From the NCBI GenBank assembly GCA_025201805.1, contig MU619249.1, forward strand, positions 119,469-140,439: a stretch of DNA of 20,971 nucleotides. Direction: 5' to 3'. Both the position numbers and the translations under genes were made by a program. Source of the stretch: Parasitella parasitica (lineage: Eukaryota > Mucoromycota > Mucoromycetes > Mucorales > Mucoraceae). Shown here in pieces: positions 19,846-20,971 of this stretch; the stretch's first letter is position 1; every line of letters starts with the position of its first letter. Below the pieces are notes generated by a model. The model was not told where the DNA came from and ran no database searches. It saw nothing but the letters and a program-made list of their open reading frames with translations.

Positions 19846-20870
19846 ATAAATCACACCACATGTACGGTTGCATTAATGAGACGGCTCGTTTTCCATATGT
19901 GTGCAATTAAAACGTATATTGTAAGGAATATGCTACAACTTGCTGGGAGAAGTAGCAAGGCAAACGAATTATATACGTTGACAACATTTTTAATATAGCT
20001 ATTGTGTGCGTCATATACCAGCCATTAGATCTAAAAGATGGCTAATAACTTGAGTGATCGAGACCACATTTTCTGCAAAATTTAAAAACCATATATGATT
20101 TAAAAAAAACAAAATTCTTGTTGGTATCAACATTATTTTGAAAAATCTGTACGCTTTATTGTAATATAGAAACAATGTGTTTATATTTTAGGCGATGAAA
20201 TTGTTTGATTTTTTCATACATCTGTTAGTTGACGGTGCATAATGTCTATTAGTGTTACAACCATCAATGTTACATTATGCTCAATTTTTTCAAAAAATTG
20301 CGAATAGATTTTACGTTGTTTTTTTTAGATTAATCTTGTTTACATATATATAAAAACATCCTTTCCTCATCCTTCCGCTAAATCAGAAATTATTGCCGAC
20401 TATTGCACATACAATTTGCCACATAAGGATAAAAAAAAACCAAAGAAGCAAACCTGACCAGCTAAAAAATGTCATTGATATCTCTGATTAGAACAAAATT
20501 GTCTGCAGATGCTGAAAGAATTGTTTTCAACTTTATGGATGTTAAATTTTGAAATATAGATTTGACAGTTTTAATTTCAAATTTTCAAATATGGCACTGA
20601 TCTGATTAGATAAAACGTTACGATAAACTGGTCTTGATCTCTAGGCTATCGATACATTTTCACCACAACGTCAATTGTTCTGTGATATAATATATATTTT
20701 GCAAGCATAAACAGATGATTTCATATATTATATCCTTGGTACAAAGCCGTATTTCAGATTTTAAAAACTGGACAATTACGAAATGTCATTCTAGAGTGGT
20801 ACAAAATATACCTTGAAAAAGATACCATTTGCTGCCGTCAGCTGAAAGAAAAAGCTTGCAGTTACACGAA
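19846..20870. other. Gene-free AT-rich block
   Basis: About 1 kb with no open frame above 60 codons. A 9-bp inverted repeat GCATAATGT (20237-20245) / ACATTATGC (20272-20280) with a 26-nt spacer is present. TATATATAAAA near 20344-20354 looks like a TATA box; the first ATG after it (20469) opens only 27 codons (MSLISLIRTKLSADAERIVF...). It may belong to an upstream exon or leader of the gene that begins near the window end, but this is not supported further. Confidence 0.4.
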
Positions 20871-20971
20871 ATGGCCTTTGATTATAGTGATCCATGCCGT
20901 CTTGGATCAGATTGGTTGCAAGATAATAATGGCTTGCATTTTGACTGGTTAATGAAATCAGGCTTTTTTTT
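20871..20971 (+). CDS. Possible start of a further gene, cut by the window end
   Basis: From ATG 20871 (context cacgaaATGgcc) the frame stays open to the last base: MAFDYSDPCRLGSDWLQDNN and then GLHFDWLMKSGFF. Composition (Trp, Asp, Leu, Cys) looks like a folded protein rather than random AT-rich translation, but only 33 codons are visible and I do not recognise it. It could also be an internal exon. Confidence 0.35.
   Translation, partial: MAFDYSDPCRLGSDWLQDNNGLHFDWLMKSGFF

Noticed and set aside
20237-20280. 9-bp inverted repeat as a terminator or element end
   Set aside because: Short, AT-rich and isolated; expected by chance in a 21-kb AT-rich window.

Overview
The window looks like nuclear DNA from an early-diverging filamentous fungus, most likely Mucoromycota (Mucorales-like). 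It is AT-rich. I could place 30 introns by reading frame and splice sites; all are very short (52-75 nt) and nearly all are GT-AG. Several proteins are of types I associate with Mucorales: a degenerate chitin-deacetylase-like wall protein and a LEA_2-type membrane protein. There is no rRNA, tRNA, CRISPR array or recognisable intact transposon. The species cannot be named from sequence alone. The window starts in a 22-A run inside a gene and ends in a T run inside an open frame, so it may be a whole contig limited by homopolymers.

Layout, left to right. 5'-truncated PPR protein gene (+, to 1238). Gene-free block 1239-3056. Small orphan protein of 90 aa (+, 3057-3329). MARVEL-type four-helix membrane protein (-, 3895-4909), divergent from a Ded1/DDX3 DEAD-box helicase with a long RGG/Gln/Trp-rich N-terminus (+, 5311-7773). 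Secreted, probably GPI-anchored, apparently inactive chitin-deacetylase homologue (+, 7977-9513). TMEM97/sigma-2 (EXPERA) protein (-, 9658-10431). UXT prefoldin-like protein in five tiny exons (-, 10737-11407). AT-rich gene-free block 11408-13194. TATDN1-type TatD nuclease (+, 13195-14329), tail-to-tail with the 26S proteasome ATPase Rpt2 (-, 14377-15938). About 1 kb of intergenic DNA. INO80 subunit Ies6 (+, 16945-17521), tail-to-tail with an ankyrin protein resembling yeast YGL242C (-, 17543-18400). LEA_2-like single-pass membrane protein (+, 18701-19845). A gene-free 1 kb, then the first 101 nt of a possible further gene.

Most genes are conserved eukaryotic housekeeping genes: translation initiation, proteasome, chromatin remodelling, prefoldin/R2TP, nuclease and sterol-related membrane proteins. 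They are packed with short spacers and do not form a pathway. The most notable points are a Ded1 helicase with a Trp-rich, GW/WG-containing N-terminus; a chitin-deacetylase fold that has lost its catalytic and metal residues but remains an intact spliced gene; two neighbouring divergent genes with an intron immediately after (RPT2) or inside (IES6) the start codon; a GC-AG intron; and two convergent pairs whose poly(A) signals place the 3' ends over each other's coding sequence. I found no clear evidence of a new multi-gene system. All gene models are hand-spliced from the sequence and have no transcript support.
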